This document shows, piece after piece, positions 14,276 to 26,328 of a stretch of 64,000 nucleotides of DNA. Made by a program: the position numbers and the translations under genes. The notes under the pieces were generated by a model. That model did not search any database. It saw nothing but the letters and a program-made list of their open reading frames with translations, and was not told the DNA's origin. This stretch comes from Euptelea pleiosperma. Its lineage: Eukaryota > Streptophyta > Magnoliopsida > Ranunculales > Eupteleaceae. The first letter of the stretch is position 1; each line of letters opens with the position of its first letter. The stretch spans positions 45,409,893 through 45,473,892 of the forward strand of contig CM068544.1 in NCBI GenBank assembly GCA_035048495.1. Direction: 5' to 3'.

Positions 14276-15214
14276 TTAAATGGAATAAGCTGGAGCAGGA
14301 GCAGGAACAGTAGAGAAGGACGGTGATGATTCGGAAGAGATGGGAGCAGGTGCCGCCCATGATTCACTAGAGATGGGACCAGGTGCCCCTCCGGAGCTAA
14401 GGAACTCTAGCATTGCACGGTGAGGGTTGCTTCGTTCAGCCTCACATAGATCTGGTAGAAACACACCTGCACCCATCAATCAAATCATAAGATTCACTAA
14501 TTTTGCTATACTTTACAATTAATATCAGATCCATAAACCTAGCTAATATAGAAAAGTTTCCAAGAAATGTGAACAGTATGCCATGTGTCACACTTCGCCA
14601 TGGATTTGAGATTTAGTGTGTGGAAGGTATCTCTCTCTTATTTTTAAAATTATTGGTGAAACACTAATAATTTTGGAAATGATTGAAGAAACTGATTAAT
14701 GATTAACATTAAACAAGTTATTAAGTCGCAATTCTTACCTTCTCCTGCGGCCAGATTGAAGTAGAGGTCTATGATGTTTGGACAATTTTGGTGACAATCA
14801 GGCGAGCAAAGCTTGGAGGTGAATTGTGGCTCAAGGAGAGAATCTGACGAAATCCCAGCCGTGTTCCGGTCAACCCCACATGCGCGCACGCACTCATCGC
14901 TCTCTAAATGTTCAGCCATCCTATCCACGACCACCTCGGATGTCCTGCATTGATACTCCAAATTTCCATCTTTCGACGCATAATTCTCAAGCAAGCATCT
15001 CTTCCCAGAAGATGCAATTGAGAATGCGCAAACGTCTTTCGGCAAATTTTCACAAATAATCTCACCTAGAAACATTTAAAATTAACATAACAACCATTAA
15101 TAACCTAGAAAAAAAAAAGAAGCAGAAGAAGAAGAAGAACAACTTGAGATTAGTAAGGGTACCTAAAGCTCCTTGAAGGAAGAAGGAGAACAAAAGGAAG
15201 AGAGCCAATTTCAT
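14276..15214 (-). CDS. PAR1: PAR1 (photoassimilate-responsive) protein
   Basis: Three exons on the minus strand, 15163-15214, 14739-15065 and 14276-14466, splice in phase to 189 residues. The N-terminus [18 protein letters not shown] is a clear secretion signal. The body has the PAR1 family hallmarks: [25 protein letters not shown], a VDRM...[10 protein letters not shown] block, [20 protein letters not shown] and [15 protein letters not shown]. About a dozen cysteines suggest a disulfide-bonded secreted protein. The tail is rich in A, P and S, common in the family. PAR1 genes were described in tobacco as responding to sugar and salicylate; the molecular function is not established. The start is chosen because it gives the signal peptide and follows a TATA box by about 115 bp. 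No defects seen. Confidence 0.93.
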
Positions 15215-15330
15215 TTTGGGAGATTTGGAAGAAAGAAACAAAGCAAAGGAGTTGCTTTTTTAGCAAGGGAAATGTGGGGGGCTTGGGAAGAAAGGGTCAG
15301 TGTTACTAAGTTTGATTAGAGAGGCTTGTG

Positions 15331-15338
15331 TTTATATA
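15331..15338 (-). promoter_or_regulatory. TATA box of the PAR1 gene
   Basis: TATATAAA on the minus strand, about 117 bp before the PAR1 start codon, leaving room for a leader of roughly 85-90 bases. The leader region is purine/CT-rich. Confidence 0.65.
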
Positions 15339-16238
15339 GGGAAAGATTTGGAGCCTATTTCAAAGCTTTGGTCGTGACGAGCTTACGTTTCTTTCTCAGC
15401 TCCGTTAAATTTAAAGCATCTCTAAATTTGGTGACGCATTTGGCGGTTCCCATGTTTGTGTTTCTGAATTCTGCAGCCGTCCATGGGGCCGCATCTTTGC
15501 CTTTTCTTCTCTCGGTCGGTTTTTTTCCTTTTTTTCTTTGAATTGATTTTGGGATTGAATTTTTTAATCATACGAGTCACGTGTATGTTACCTGATACAC
15601 CTTCAGTATTGCGTTGGGTTTGTGGACTTTGTATATTGATTATGCGCATCATCTGTGATTCATGTGTTTCCAAATTCTGTGATTCATGTGTGACTCAACA
15701 CATCAAATGGTCAGGATCAATTGCATGTGTAACATGCATGATACGTATCCTTAGGGTCAGGGCCTGCCAATTCTTTTTCCAAAAATGTCCCCACAATATC
15801 TAATACATAATGGATATGAATAGGGGTATTTCGGTCACTGTGGATCTCTTGAATCTGACGGTCCACAGCTCAACCGCACCACACGGCTATTTTTGGGGTG
15901 AAGCGTCGGATAGCACGCACGACCAGTGAACATAATGGACTCGAAACCGCGGAAGTTAGTCCGTCAACGTATCTAAACTAACTGAAAAGTCCTCTTCTCT
16001 GTCGTCGGTACCTAGTTCACATCAAAGAATAGCTTGAATGCAACGTGTCGTGGTCTGCCTGGTGAACAGTCAGCGTGACAGAAAAGCCAAGGAATCGACA
16101 CCGGACAGAATCACGGAACGGAGGTTACGATGGTCAAAGGAAATGGAGTTTCGCTCACGTATTCCGTTACCGTCCAAGTATCCAACTTGCCGGCTTCGCC
16201 ACTTAGAATTAATTCCTTGGTTCATTTGATTCTAAAAA

Positions 16239-16636
16239 GGGTCGGGCTCCAGTTACCGCCCTAAAATGACAGGCTCTGGTTACAGGACATAATATGAGCC
16301 ACATGGCATACTTTTAGAGGATTCGGACCGTATGGATGTTTGGCCAATCCCTAAGTGAACCTACAAACCAAAAATCAGCCTGATTAGTGATATACAGGCG
16401 TTGGAGTGGACTTATTTTCATGGATTGATCTCAACTGTGGGAATTTGAGCAGTATTTGAGGTACAAAGATCCAACGTCTAGAAATCACTAATCAGGCTGA
16501 TTTTTGGCTAGTACGTTCACTTAGAGATTGGCCAAACATCCATACGGTCAGAGTCCTCGAAGAGTTGCCACGTGGATCATATTGTGTCCTGTAACCGGAG
16601 CCTGTCATTTTAGGGGGGGTAACTGGAGCCTGAGCC
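16239..16636. mobile_element. Fold-back element, GGGTCGGGCTCCAG ends
   Basis: A 398-bp palindrome with ends GGGTCGGGCTCCAGTTACC and the inverse of GGCTCAGGCTCCAGTTACC. Exact 9-bp target duplication TTCTAAAAA at 16230-16238 and 16637-16645. The inner stem contains ATGTTTGGCCAATCCCTAAG and AAAAATCAGCCTGATTAGTG. Sister copy at 49484-49879. Confidence 0.9.
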
Positions 16637-16796
16637 TTCTAAAAAATTGGTTTAACTATAGAATAATGTGTATATAGAGAGACAAGAAGAACGGTCTACT
16701 GTCCTTGATACCTGCATACGTGGCTCGCGGGCAAGGCTATATACCTGGATGGATCACACGTTGAAGAACAAGTATACCAAAATCTTCTTCTGATTG

Positions 16797-16918
16797 AAGA
16801 CGTCAGCTTGCTCAGTTGGTAAAGTTTGTGGGTGATGATACCATAGACCCGGGTTCAAAACCAGCCTAGATCGAGTTACTAATCTCTTTAAAAATAGGCT
16901 TAACTACCCAAAAAAACA
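16797..16918 (+). mobile_element. tRNA-derived SINE, plus strand
   Basis: A box region GCTTGCTCAGTTGGTAAAG, B box GGGTTCAAAACC, 3' end CTCTTTAAAAATAG then CTTAACTACCC and an A-rich tail. Flanks AAAATCTTCTTCTGATTG and AAAATCTTCTGATTG form a direct repeat with one 3-base gap. Same family as the minus-strand copy at 3761-3889. Confidence 0.85.
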
Positions 16919-17867
16919 AAAATCTTCTGATTGGATGATTTTAACCATTCGATCCTCAAATTTCTTTTCAATAGTCAACAAAAATAATTCACATCTTTTT
17001 TGGCCATCCAAATGAATGCAATAGATTGAAAGTTATGATTTTTAAATTTGCAAGTAATCTCCAAAGTGAGACCAACTGAGTGGTGGGTCCAAAATCAATG
17101 CGATCGAATTAAAGCCACCTGATCTATCATATTCTTGATTTTGGATTTATGTATTTTTTTTTTTTTTTTGTACTAATTCCATCAGCTAAAAATCATCAAT
17201 CAAGCTGATTTTTGGTGTGTATATCCACCAAGGGGTGAGCGCTAAACATCCATGCGGCCGGGTCCAAAAAATGTGCCACATGGTACCACGGATAGACTAC
17301 ATCGAGATTTTTCTACATCAATGGACTCAGTTACCGTTAGTCCTCACGGTCAAATATACGAAATCTAAAAGTGATTGCTTCATAATTTAGACTTGGAAGA
17401 ATGATGCCTCTCATCTCATCGCACGGCATGAATATTGTGGGCTTTTTAACCTTTCTCAAAGCCAATAAAGCTCGGCGATGTCTTCCTTGTGTTGGATATC
17501 ATGTTTTTGTTTACTTTCTCTCTTTTTGGAAAGCCTATAGCATCCGGACAAAGAAACCAAAGACTTAACTATGTGTATTGGAGCAAGCAAGAGCAAAAGC
17601 ATAAGTGGAAGACATCTTTGCTATGTACCAAGACTTGTAGGCGGCCTGTGCCCGCAGCACCACCGACAAAGCATTTGCCAAAATCGGGTGTGAGTGGCCG
17701 ATATCCACCGTTCAGTTGGGGATCAGCTTCCTACTCTTCTTTATTGAAGTCTATCAAAAAGGTATAAGTTGGGAGACAACCATTGTCACTTGTTATATAG
17801 ATGTTTACATGAGGAAAAGAAAAGAATGTTATATATTCATACATTGTCAATATACAGGGACTGTTGG

Positions 17868-18520
17868 GAAGAAAGAACAATAAAAAAAGCTCTAAAGAAC
17901 AAAGATGCAAACAACTACAACATAGAGATTTACATGGTTCCCTCCATGGTTTTAAAAACGGCCATTTAAACGGTTTTAACGGCAGTTTAACCAGTAACGC
18001 CCCAAGCCTGTTTCGTTAAAACCCGTTATGACGCTTGAATTTAACGGCCTTTTTTTTCATTTTAACGGCCGTTAAAATCGTTTTAACAGCCATTAAATTT
18101 TGAAAACTTTTGTGAAAAAAAATGGCCGTTAAATCCGTTAAATTTCGTTAAAATTCATGTTTTTCCGTTAAATTCCATTTTTAAATTTTCAATTTCAAAT
18201 TTCATGGCCTTTTTTCTGTTTTTTCGTTAAATTCTGTTAATATCCATTTTTTTTCCGTTTTAACAGTAACGCCCTAATCCGTTATACCGTTGAAGCGGCC
18301 TCCTTTAAACCTTGGTTCCCTCTAGATTGAGGTATGTCCACGGATCCATACCGATTCCACTATGCCTAAGGCAAGAAAAGAAACATATACATATACAACG
18401 GATTCTCGTCTCTGATCCATCAAGGTATATGTAACCCCAAGACAAAATTAAGATTTTCGTATCTCTATGTAAAAGTACAAGAATGCCCAAGGGAAATAGA
18501 CCACCCCAAACTGGTGGCAC
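17868..18520. repeat. LTR-like repeat R1, copy interrupted by hAT-like element
   Basis: Similar to 9515-9850 in the same order and orientation on both sides of the 17945-18314 insert, so the insert came later. No partner LTR was found. Confidence 0.55.
17945..18314. mobile_element. hAT-like non-autonomous element
   Basis: Ends CATGGTTTTAAA and (inverted) CAAGGTTTAAAG, flanked by an exact 8-bp duplication GTTCCCTC (17937-17944, 18315-18322), the hAT signature. The interior is simple sequence built from TTAACGGCCGTTAAAA-like words. Confidence 0.85.
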
Positions 18521-18958
18521 GTTTTAATTGGTATTGTACTATTATATTATTATATTTGAATTTATATTTTAATAGCCCGAGGTGTGCAACACCAATCAAA
18601 ATGTGCCACTAGTTGGTTACCACATGGACCCCAGACCATATGATCACCACCACATGATAGATAGGACAAGTAAATGGGCAGGGCTGGCTCAAAAGACTAA
18701 GACCCAGCCTAAAGGCCCCCGGATTGCGCTGTATTTATAGGCCTGATGAGTCGACCAGGAATTGATTTTCAGGCCCAATAGACAACTGGACCGGTCATGG
18801 GCTTAGCTTTAACATAAATTGTTCTTTGAAAATCTAAAGGCCCAACCCGCTGCAGGATTGGGACAAGCTAAATATAACTCTGAGCCGGACTCTGTTAGAG
18901 CTTAGCTGAGCCCATGAACACCTAACCATCCGAATTCACTGGCCGGATCAAGAACCGA

Positions 18959-19330
18959 GAGTAGAACTTTGCTGACTGCTGCCGGTCGGCAAAGTTACCT
19001 CCCGCATCATAATACACGTGGCATATTCTTAGAGATTTCTTACCTTATGGATGTTTGGCCCAAGCTCAGATGGATATACAAACCAAAAATTAGCCTGATT
19101 AGTGATTTCTAACCATTGGATTGGAGTCGTTTCAATAGGTTGATTTTTAACCGTGGATTGAGTATTATTGACCATTATTTGGGGTACAACGATCCAAAGG
19201 TTTGACAACATTAATCAGGCTGTTTTTCGCTTTAGGTCCACCTAGAGATTGGGCTAAAATACATACAGTCAGCGTCCTCTAAGAGTATGCCACGTGGCTC
19301 ATATTTAGGGCGGTCAGCAAATTTCTACTC
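18959..19330. mobile_element. Fold-back element, GAGTAGAACTTTGC ends
   Basis: A palindrome with the family inner stem (ATGTTTGGCC, AAAAATTAGCCTGATTAGTG and its inverse) and ends GAGTAGAACTTTGCTGAC against the inverse of GAGTAGAAATTTGCTGAC. A target duplication is not clear. Confidence 0.7.
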
Positions 19331-19657
19331 TAAGAGAGCGATATAAGCCGTCGTTTGAGCACCCGACTGTGGAGAGCGCTTCGAGGCGCTTCATCAAAGC
19401 TTGTCCATCGCCTCTTGCTCTACAGAGAGAGAGAGATTCTCCTTTTTTATCTGTTTATACAAGCAGGATGTTGCGCATATCATCTCACAAAAAACTTCCT
19501 CTCTTTATGGATCGAAATGGGTTCAATAAAACGAGACCATCTTCTCTCAAATCAATGGAGGTTTGCAGCTTATAATACATCAAAGAAAACGAGGATTCTG
19601 TTCGAGAAATCTCCAATCTTCTCCAACTCAACAACTAGCAGATCCTCATGGACTCAT

Positions 19658-22600
19658 CAGACATACCCAGGAAGCTAAACCCAGAAGTAATTCGGTCCGT
19701 ACTTCATCAAAACCAAGTGAGTGACCCTAAACGCCTCCTCAACTTCTTCTACTGGTCTGGAAACCAAATGATTGTCCCTCAAAAATTGGATTCCTAATCA
19801 TTTATGGCCGTTAATCTCTGTAACTCGAATTCATTCGGACCCGCAAACGGTTTGTCAGAACAAATGATAAGAACCCATTCGTCCCCTTCGACGATTTTGG
19901 ATTCTATTATTAGTAGTTATAGAGACTGTGAAGGGTCTAATCCCGTAGTGTTCGATATACTAGTTGATGCTTATAAGAAAATGGGTATGTTTGGAGAAAC
20001 TGTGCACATCATTTAGCGGCCAAAAATCGTGAACTTCTACCTAGATGTAATCTCTATTGAAGGCTAATTTGATGGGGGTGTTTTGGAAGGTTTACGAAGG
20101 AATGTTGCAAGCGAAAATATTTCCCCATTGTTTACACTTAGACGAATTTGATTGGATCCTTCTATAAGATAACGGAAAAGAGGCGAAAAGGGTACTCTTT
20201 GAAATGGAAGAGAAGGGTTGCAGTCCCATCTCCGTTACCTACAATGTATGTTAGGACCCCTGTATCACGACTATCACGTGCTATTCTTAGATTGCCTCTT
20301 TGAGTAATTGAGTTATATTAGGAGATTATTAAGGTAGAAGTTACAGTCTTTGCAGCCAAGAGTTATAATTGGCAAGGAAGTCTAATTTAGGAGTCTTGAG
20401 TTGTTAAGTAGGCTTGGAATGTTTTTTTTTGAGAAGGCAATAAAAAGGTAGTTAAAAGTTGGAAGAACGAATTCCCCTTGAAGTGAATTGATTGGCTTAT
20501 AGGATCTTCAGATGGTATCACTATGGTTTAGGTGCAAGAAATCAATGAACGTGTTGATCATTTAGAATCGCGGTTCGATCAACTTTCGTACAATGTAGAG
20601 GAGATCAGAGATGTGGTCTACGCAATTCAGGCATCTTTTGATTGGATGGCAACAGCTCCTCGTGCTCCTATTGGGGCTCAAATGGCAGACCTGCAACAAG
20701 CAAATCCACACAGAGGGGCAAATATACAAGGGCGTTCAGTTGGGATCGATTTTCCCAAGTTCGATGGTGACGGTCCCGAATGGTGGGTTTTCTGAGCGGA
20801 GCAATATTAGCAGCTCCATGGGCTCACTGATGCACAGGTGGTACCATTGGCATCAATTCACCTAACAGGAGTGGTGACCTAATGGTATCATTGGATGGTT
20901 CAATCGATTGGCCCCTTGTCTTGGACGCTGTTCACCAAAGCTCTATGTTTGCGTTTTGGTTCAAGAGAAGATGTCGACCATGTGGCGTCATCATCCAAGC
21001 TCAAACAAACTAGTTCGTGTGCGGGAGTATCAAACTAAGTTTGAGATCTTGGCAAACCAGCTAAACAATTTACCTGAATCTTACTTAATTAGTTTTTTTA
21101 TATGCGGGATGCATGAAGATATCAAAGTTGGGGTTTGGCTTTTGCATCCCTCCATGCTTTCTGATGCCTTTGACTTGGCTTTCTTGGCTTTCTGCCAAGA
21201 GGAGTCAGTTTCGACTTTGCAGGATTATGCTACTAGAAAAATTCTAACAAAACCCTCACCATCTCGGTCACGCTGAAACAATGCACCTTTCAAGGTATTT
21301 AAAGAAATGGGCTGTCACGCTGTTAGTTGATTCTGGGTCGACCCATAATTTCATACATCCTTTTCTAGCTTGACAATGTGGGTACCCGGTGCACAAGGTC
21401 GCTCCCATTGGTGTTACTATTGCCAATGGAGGTATTATTCATAGTAATGGTATGTGTAAAGGCATTACCTTGAATTTGCAAGGTTATTGTTTTAAAGCTG
21501 ATTTTTTCTTATTACTGATGAGCGGTTGTGATGTTGTTTTGGGGGCTACATGGCTTCATTCCTTGGGTGCCATTGTGTGGGTGGACACGGATTCACTTTG
21601 GTGGGTAACAACTCTCATTTGGAGACCATTGCCGATCAAGGCGACCTTCATAGGTTGATGCTCCAAATCCACCATCTTGCTGCAAATGATGGCCACAACT
21701 GATGTTCTTGATTAGCCTGCGGTCCCGCCTGAAGTTTGCTCGTGTTCTTGTCAATTTTACGGATGTGTTCGGCAATCCTAAGGAACTTCCTCCTAAATGC
21801 ACTCGGAGCATCGCATTCCATTGATTCCCAGTAGCTCTCCAATAAATGTTCAGCCTTATCGTTATCTTTATTCTCAAAAGGCCAAGATTGAGAAAGTGGT
21901 CAAGGATGCTGGATGCTAGCTTAATCCAATCGTTAGCCCCTATTCTTCTCCAGTCCTATTAGTATGGAAGAAGAACGGCTCTTGGCGTATGTGCATAGAC
22001 TATTACGTTCTTGGCATACATGACCAGTCTTTGTAGCCAAGAGTTATAATTGGCAAGGAAGTCTAATTTAGGAGTCTTGAGTTGTTAAGTAGGCTTGGAC
22101 TGTTGTTTTGAGAAGGCAATAAAAAATTAGTTAGAAGTTGGAGGATCGATTCCCCTTGAAGTGAATCGATTGGCTTATAGGATCCTCGGATCCTATCAAT
22201 GTCGTTATTGGAGGTTCGTGCATAGCCGAGGCTCTTGATGGGGCTTTTGAAATGAAAAATTCCATGGCCGAAAAGGGGCTGGTCCCAGATAGCTATACTT
22301 ATACCATAGTTATCGATGGGTTCTGCAAAGTGAGAAGGTCAAGTGGATATTGGTGGAGATGTCAGAGTTGGGTCGGAAGCCCAATTACATCGCATAATCA
22401 GCTTTGATAGATGGGTTCATGAGAGAAGGTAACATAGAAGAACTTACAGAGTGAGGACGAGGTGGTATCCTGTGGCATTCAACTAAATCTCGTCACATAC
22501 AACATGCTTGTTCGTGGGGTCTGTAAAATCGGTAAGATGGAGAAGGCACATGAACTCTTGAACGATATGGTTGGAATGGGCTTGAAACCTTCACACGGAG

Positions 22601-23470
22601 ATGTGCAGGAAAGGTATCGATCCAAGTATTGTTACCTACAATGCCTTGATCGATGGCCTATGCAAGTCAGGTGACATTGGAAGAGCAAGAAAATTAATGT
22701 GACGGCATCTCAGGAAATGTTCTGGTACCCAATTATGTGACCACTTGTAGATGGGTACTGCAAATTAGGGAATGTAACCGAAGAATTCAGGTTGTTTAGT
22801 GAGATACCATCAAGGGAGACCCTCTGGATGGTTTTTGTCTACAATGCCCTCATTGATGGGTGCTGCAAGAAAGCGAACATGAAGAAGGCCTTGGACTTGT
22901 TTTGAGAAATGGTGTGGAAAGGCTTTGCTACTACGCTCTCTTTCAACACTTCGATTGATGGATTCTGCAAGTTTGGAGAGCTGCAAGAAGGCAACCAGTT
23001 GTTACAAGAGATGATAGATAAATGAGTCATGCCTGATCATGTGACCTACACGACTGTGATTGACTGGCACTACAAGGCAGGAAATATGGAGGCAAATCGG
23101 CTTTTCTTGGAAATGCAGGAAAGGAATCTGATGTCGAACACAGTAACTTGCATGTCGCTCGTACATGGTTACAACAGAAAAGGGAAAACGTCAGAGGCAT
23201 TTGCACTATTCATGGAGATGGTGGCGAAGGGAATCAAGCCAGATGAAGTTTCCTATGGTGTAATGGTTGATGCTCACTGTAAATAAGGGAACTTGATAGA
23301 GGCTATTAAGTTGCGGGATGAGATCTTGGTGAAAGGCTTGCCAATGAGCAACACTGAACTAATAGACGCCCATTGCAAGAAGAATTTTCTGATATGGCCG
23401 AAGCTACATATGTTTTGGGGACCATGTTGAGATTCAGTGGTTGCCAAACACTACTAGTTTAAGTGACTTA
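19658..23470 (+). pseudogene. PPR protein pseudogene split by a retroelement
   Basis: Related to plant pentatricopeptide-repeat proteins, which bind organelle RNA. An N-terminal stretch (KLNPEVIRSVLHQNQV, LLNFFYWSGNQ) is followed by 35-residue PPR units, for example VTYNMLVRGVCKIGKMEKA near 22495, VTYTTVIDWHYKAGNMEANR near 23041, and KPDEVSYGVMVDAHCK ending 23284. Many stops and frameshifts interrupt it (stop codons near 19795, 20014 and 23284 among others). A Ty3/gypsy element at 20249-22198 splits the words VTYN and VVIGG. The gene lacks introns inside the repeats, as usual for the family. It is dead; whether a functional copy exists elsewhere cannot be seen. Confidence 0.85.
20249..22198 (+). 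mobile_element. Defective Ty3/gypsy retrotransposon
   Basis: 5' LTR from 20249 (TGTTAGG) to about 20511. A primer-binding site TGGTATCA (20513-20520) matches initiator-Met tRNA. Then a gag region (VDHLESRFDQLSYNVEEI near 20550; VREYQTKFEILANQL near 21030), an aspartic protease (LVDSGSTHNFIHP near 21322; GCDVVLGATWL near 21525), and only the start of reverse transcriptase (SPVLLVWKKNGSWRMCIDYY, about 21950-22010). The 3' LTR is truncated (about 22027-22198). RT core, RNase H and integrase are deleted. Flanks ATGTA and ATGTC form a 4/5 target duplication. Stops and frameshifts are present in gag. Confidence 0.88.
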
Positions 23471-23756
23471 GTTGTTGGGCATCAAAATGATTCAAATCCC
23501 GAGGATTCCAGCAATCTTTTGAAGCAAAAAGCATCTGGAGTTGCTTGGCATGTGGAGTTAATAAAGAGGAGAATGGTGTTGCTGCTTCTTTGTGTCGATT
23601 CCAATCTTTAGTTTGAAAAAGCCAAATATTACTACTGGAGTGAGAAGTAAACCCTATGAACTATTTTTTCCTTTTGGACTTTGCACATAGAGGGCTTAAC
23701 TTCCTGAATGGCGCTACCAAGCACCAGAAGCAGGACAGCTTTGGTACATTCTTGTC

Positions 23757-24062
23757 ATGCTGCTACTTCCTGCACCTATAATACGGTGGATGCTTCCAAC
23801 AGGGAGGCAGCAGATTCAACAGCTAGGAATGGTATCAGGAACTGACTTTGTTACATCTTTTTTTCCATTGGAAGATCTCATGTCTGAATATTTAGTTGAG
23901 TTGTTCATTGGCTAAAACTGACTTTATTATATTTTACAGCTTCATTTGTACTGGTATCCTGCAACTTCCTGCACCTAATGCGGTGGATGCTTCCAACCAT
24001 AGGGTGGCAGGTTTGAGGCTTGGAGCTGCAATAGGAACTGACTTTGTTACTTCTTATTTATA
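23757..24062. repeat. Two imperfect copies of a ~100-bp unit
   Basis: 23764-23862 and 23961-24060 share CTTCCTGCACCTA, CGGTGGATGCTTCCAAC and GGAACTGACTTTGTTAC in the same order, about 195 bp apart. They lie downstream of the PPR relic; a duplicated 3' untranslated segment is one explanation. Confidence 0.7.
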
Positions 24063-26328
24063 TGTGAAGAGCTCCTGTAACGTAGTCTGATAATTTTGGT
24101 AATAATTAGGTGATTTGTTTTTTGGCTTAGTAATATTTGGATTTTTCTTTTCGGTGTCAAATAACCTCCTGTAACATTTACACCAAGCTATTTTTAAAGA
24201 GGATTATAATATTTGAAGATTCTTTCTTGATACGGGAACATCTAGGCTACAATGCACTCGCACTACACCAAATCAGACCTCTAAACAAAAGGTTGGCTTA
24301 CAACAGGAGAAAAAAGAGAAGTGCTACAAGGAGACTCCGTTCCATTGTGAAAGAGGTTTAATCATATTTACTAGTTGTTATAAATCACATTTTTACTATT
24401 TATAGTAAATTCTCGTTTTTACTATTTTTAATAAATCTCGTTTTACTGTTTTTAGATAGGTCTATGAAGTTCTAAAAGATAGTGGTCGAAGTATGAATTA
24501 CCTTAGGATTACTTATGTGTTTCTAGATTTGTTTTGGAATCTTATTTGTTTAGAAATTGCATTCTAACTCCTAATATGATTAGGATAGAATTTGAGAGTG
24601 TTTTGAAGTTAATTATAAAAAAATAAGAGTTTTTTGAAGTCCAGTTGGAGTAATTTTCATTGCTTATAAATATAGGGTATGTGTAAAAATAAAAATTGGG
24701 GGAATTTGAGATTTGATTAATGAAATTAGAGAGTTTTCTCTTAGGCGAAGCCCTTACTTGGGTTTTAGCCGGCCAACGTGGATTTGATGTGGTCAAGTTT
24801 GAGTGGCGGATTCCAATTCTCCTACATTCGTGATTGACTTCACGCGTTCAGCTAAATCAGCTGTAGGATCGGCCTTGTTGTCGTTCTACGTCATTTATAT
24901 ACAAAGGTTATTCGATCAGAATGGACCATCTCACATTATATTAGCATTTTTCATCAACTAACCATGTAAGTTATACAGTTAATGGCCAAACCCAGACTTC
25001 ACAGCTGTTGTGCTTTTATTCTTTTTTCCTTTTACAATAAGTAGCTGTTGTGTTTTTACTAGTGGATCGGTCCTTTTTTTATGCTATCAAGTGGTTTTAC
25101 AGTTCATTCGCTTGCTAGTTGTAGGAGCTTCCTGCCCAAGCTGTCCTGCTTCCATCTACTTCCTCATCTCCTCAGTCCTAACCTACAATAAATCCACCAA
25201 AACTACCCGTAGCTCAGTCAACTGTGTATTATTTGTAGTTTTTTACATCTTTGAATCAACTGGTCTAAGATTCTTTAAAAGCTACTTCTATATTATATAC
25301 AAAATATGAATAGTTGACTACGAATTCTGTAATATAATTTCTGTGCAGAAGCTTCTGAGTTCCACAGCTTACCTGTTCTTGCTCCTGATGTCTTTTCTTT
25401 TTTATTTCTTAGAATATCACTTGTTTCTGGTGGTATCAGTTGGGCACTTGGAATCTTGCAATTATTAGATGCTTTGGCTCATTAATAGCTTCTTAGGATC
25501 TCAGATTAATGGGGACTTCAAAATATCTTGTACTCGCAATTGAAGGTCATATCTTTTTTTCCTTTTATTCTGGCATGTAATGTAGTCTGACCGAAACCTC
25601 TACAAGATAGCATCCACTTCGATTTGATCGCAGGAGCTCCCCAATGTGAGGGTTTTATCAATGGTGCTCCAACTCGGCCATGGCAGTATTTTGCAAATTG
25701 AAGTTCATATATTAGCTTCAAGTTAAATTCAAGGTTCAGAAACTCTGGTTATAAGTTGTCTATTTGCTTCAAGGTTCATTGAACCTAATCCATGTTATGC
25801 CTAAGAGATAGATCCAAAGAGTTTGTAGCAGTTTAGATAACATTTGATATAGCCTGTAGCCAAAGCTATCTCCTTCAAAAGATCAATTTCTTAGGAAAGG
25901 TTGCTCTCTTTTAAGTAAATAAAGGTCTCTTTCAGAAAAAAATTATTTTCTCCATTGTCTTGTACAGTTGGGAAAGAGGGAAGAAAGGTGAGTATTTGCT
26001 TTTTGAGTTGATACAACTTTGTTCTTTTCTCTATTTCGTCGTCGTCTTCATATACAAGTTGTGGACGTGTGCAACATTGTGTGGTTATAATCTCATTTCG
26101 TTGGTTTTTTTATGATCCAAGGTTTTCTCTTAGATCTACTTTGGCTTCAAGAGTTCAGCCAAAAGGGTTTGTCATTGATCGCTCACGGGGGTTTTTATGT
26201 GGACATCTAGTACACCATTTGATTTTGATAGAGTGATGTCGTGATTCTGCTGTGGTCTCGTCTCTGACACACAAAACCCATGCCCATACATCCTTCAGCT
26301 TAACCAAAACAGTTAATTGCACATGCAG
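24063..26328. other. Intergenic stretch, AT-rich, no clear gene
   Basis: 24570-24830 resembles LTR sequence in wording (CCTAATATGATTAGGATAGA and an AAT-rich run) but has no partner. Open frames are short and family-less. The last 200 bases before 26329 may belong to the upstream intron of the FBPase relic. Confidence 0.5.

Larger units (their letters stand above)
15400..19460. other. Intergenic stretch with repeats only
   Basis: Apart from the listed MITEs, SINE, hAT-like insert and R1 copy, nothing gene-like is seen. 17170-17300 keeps one arm of the fold-back family (AAGCTGATTTTTGGTGTGTA). 17638-17790 resembles the duplicated unit at 10.5 kb. Confidence 0.55.

Noticed and set aside
15422..15803. 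Open frames upstream of PAR1
   Set aside because: They fall in the promoter region, are low in complexity and have no family features.
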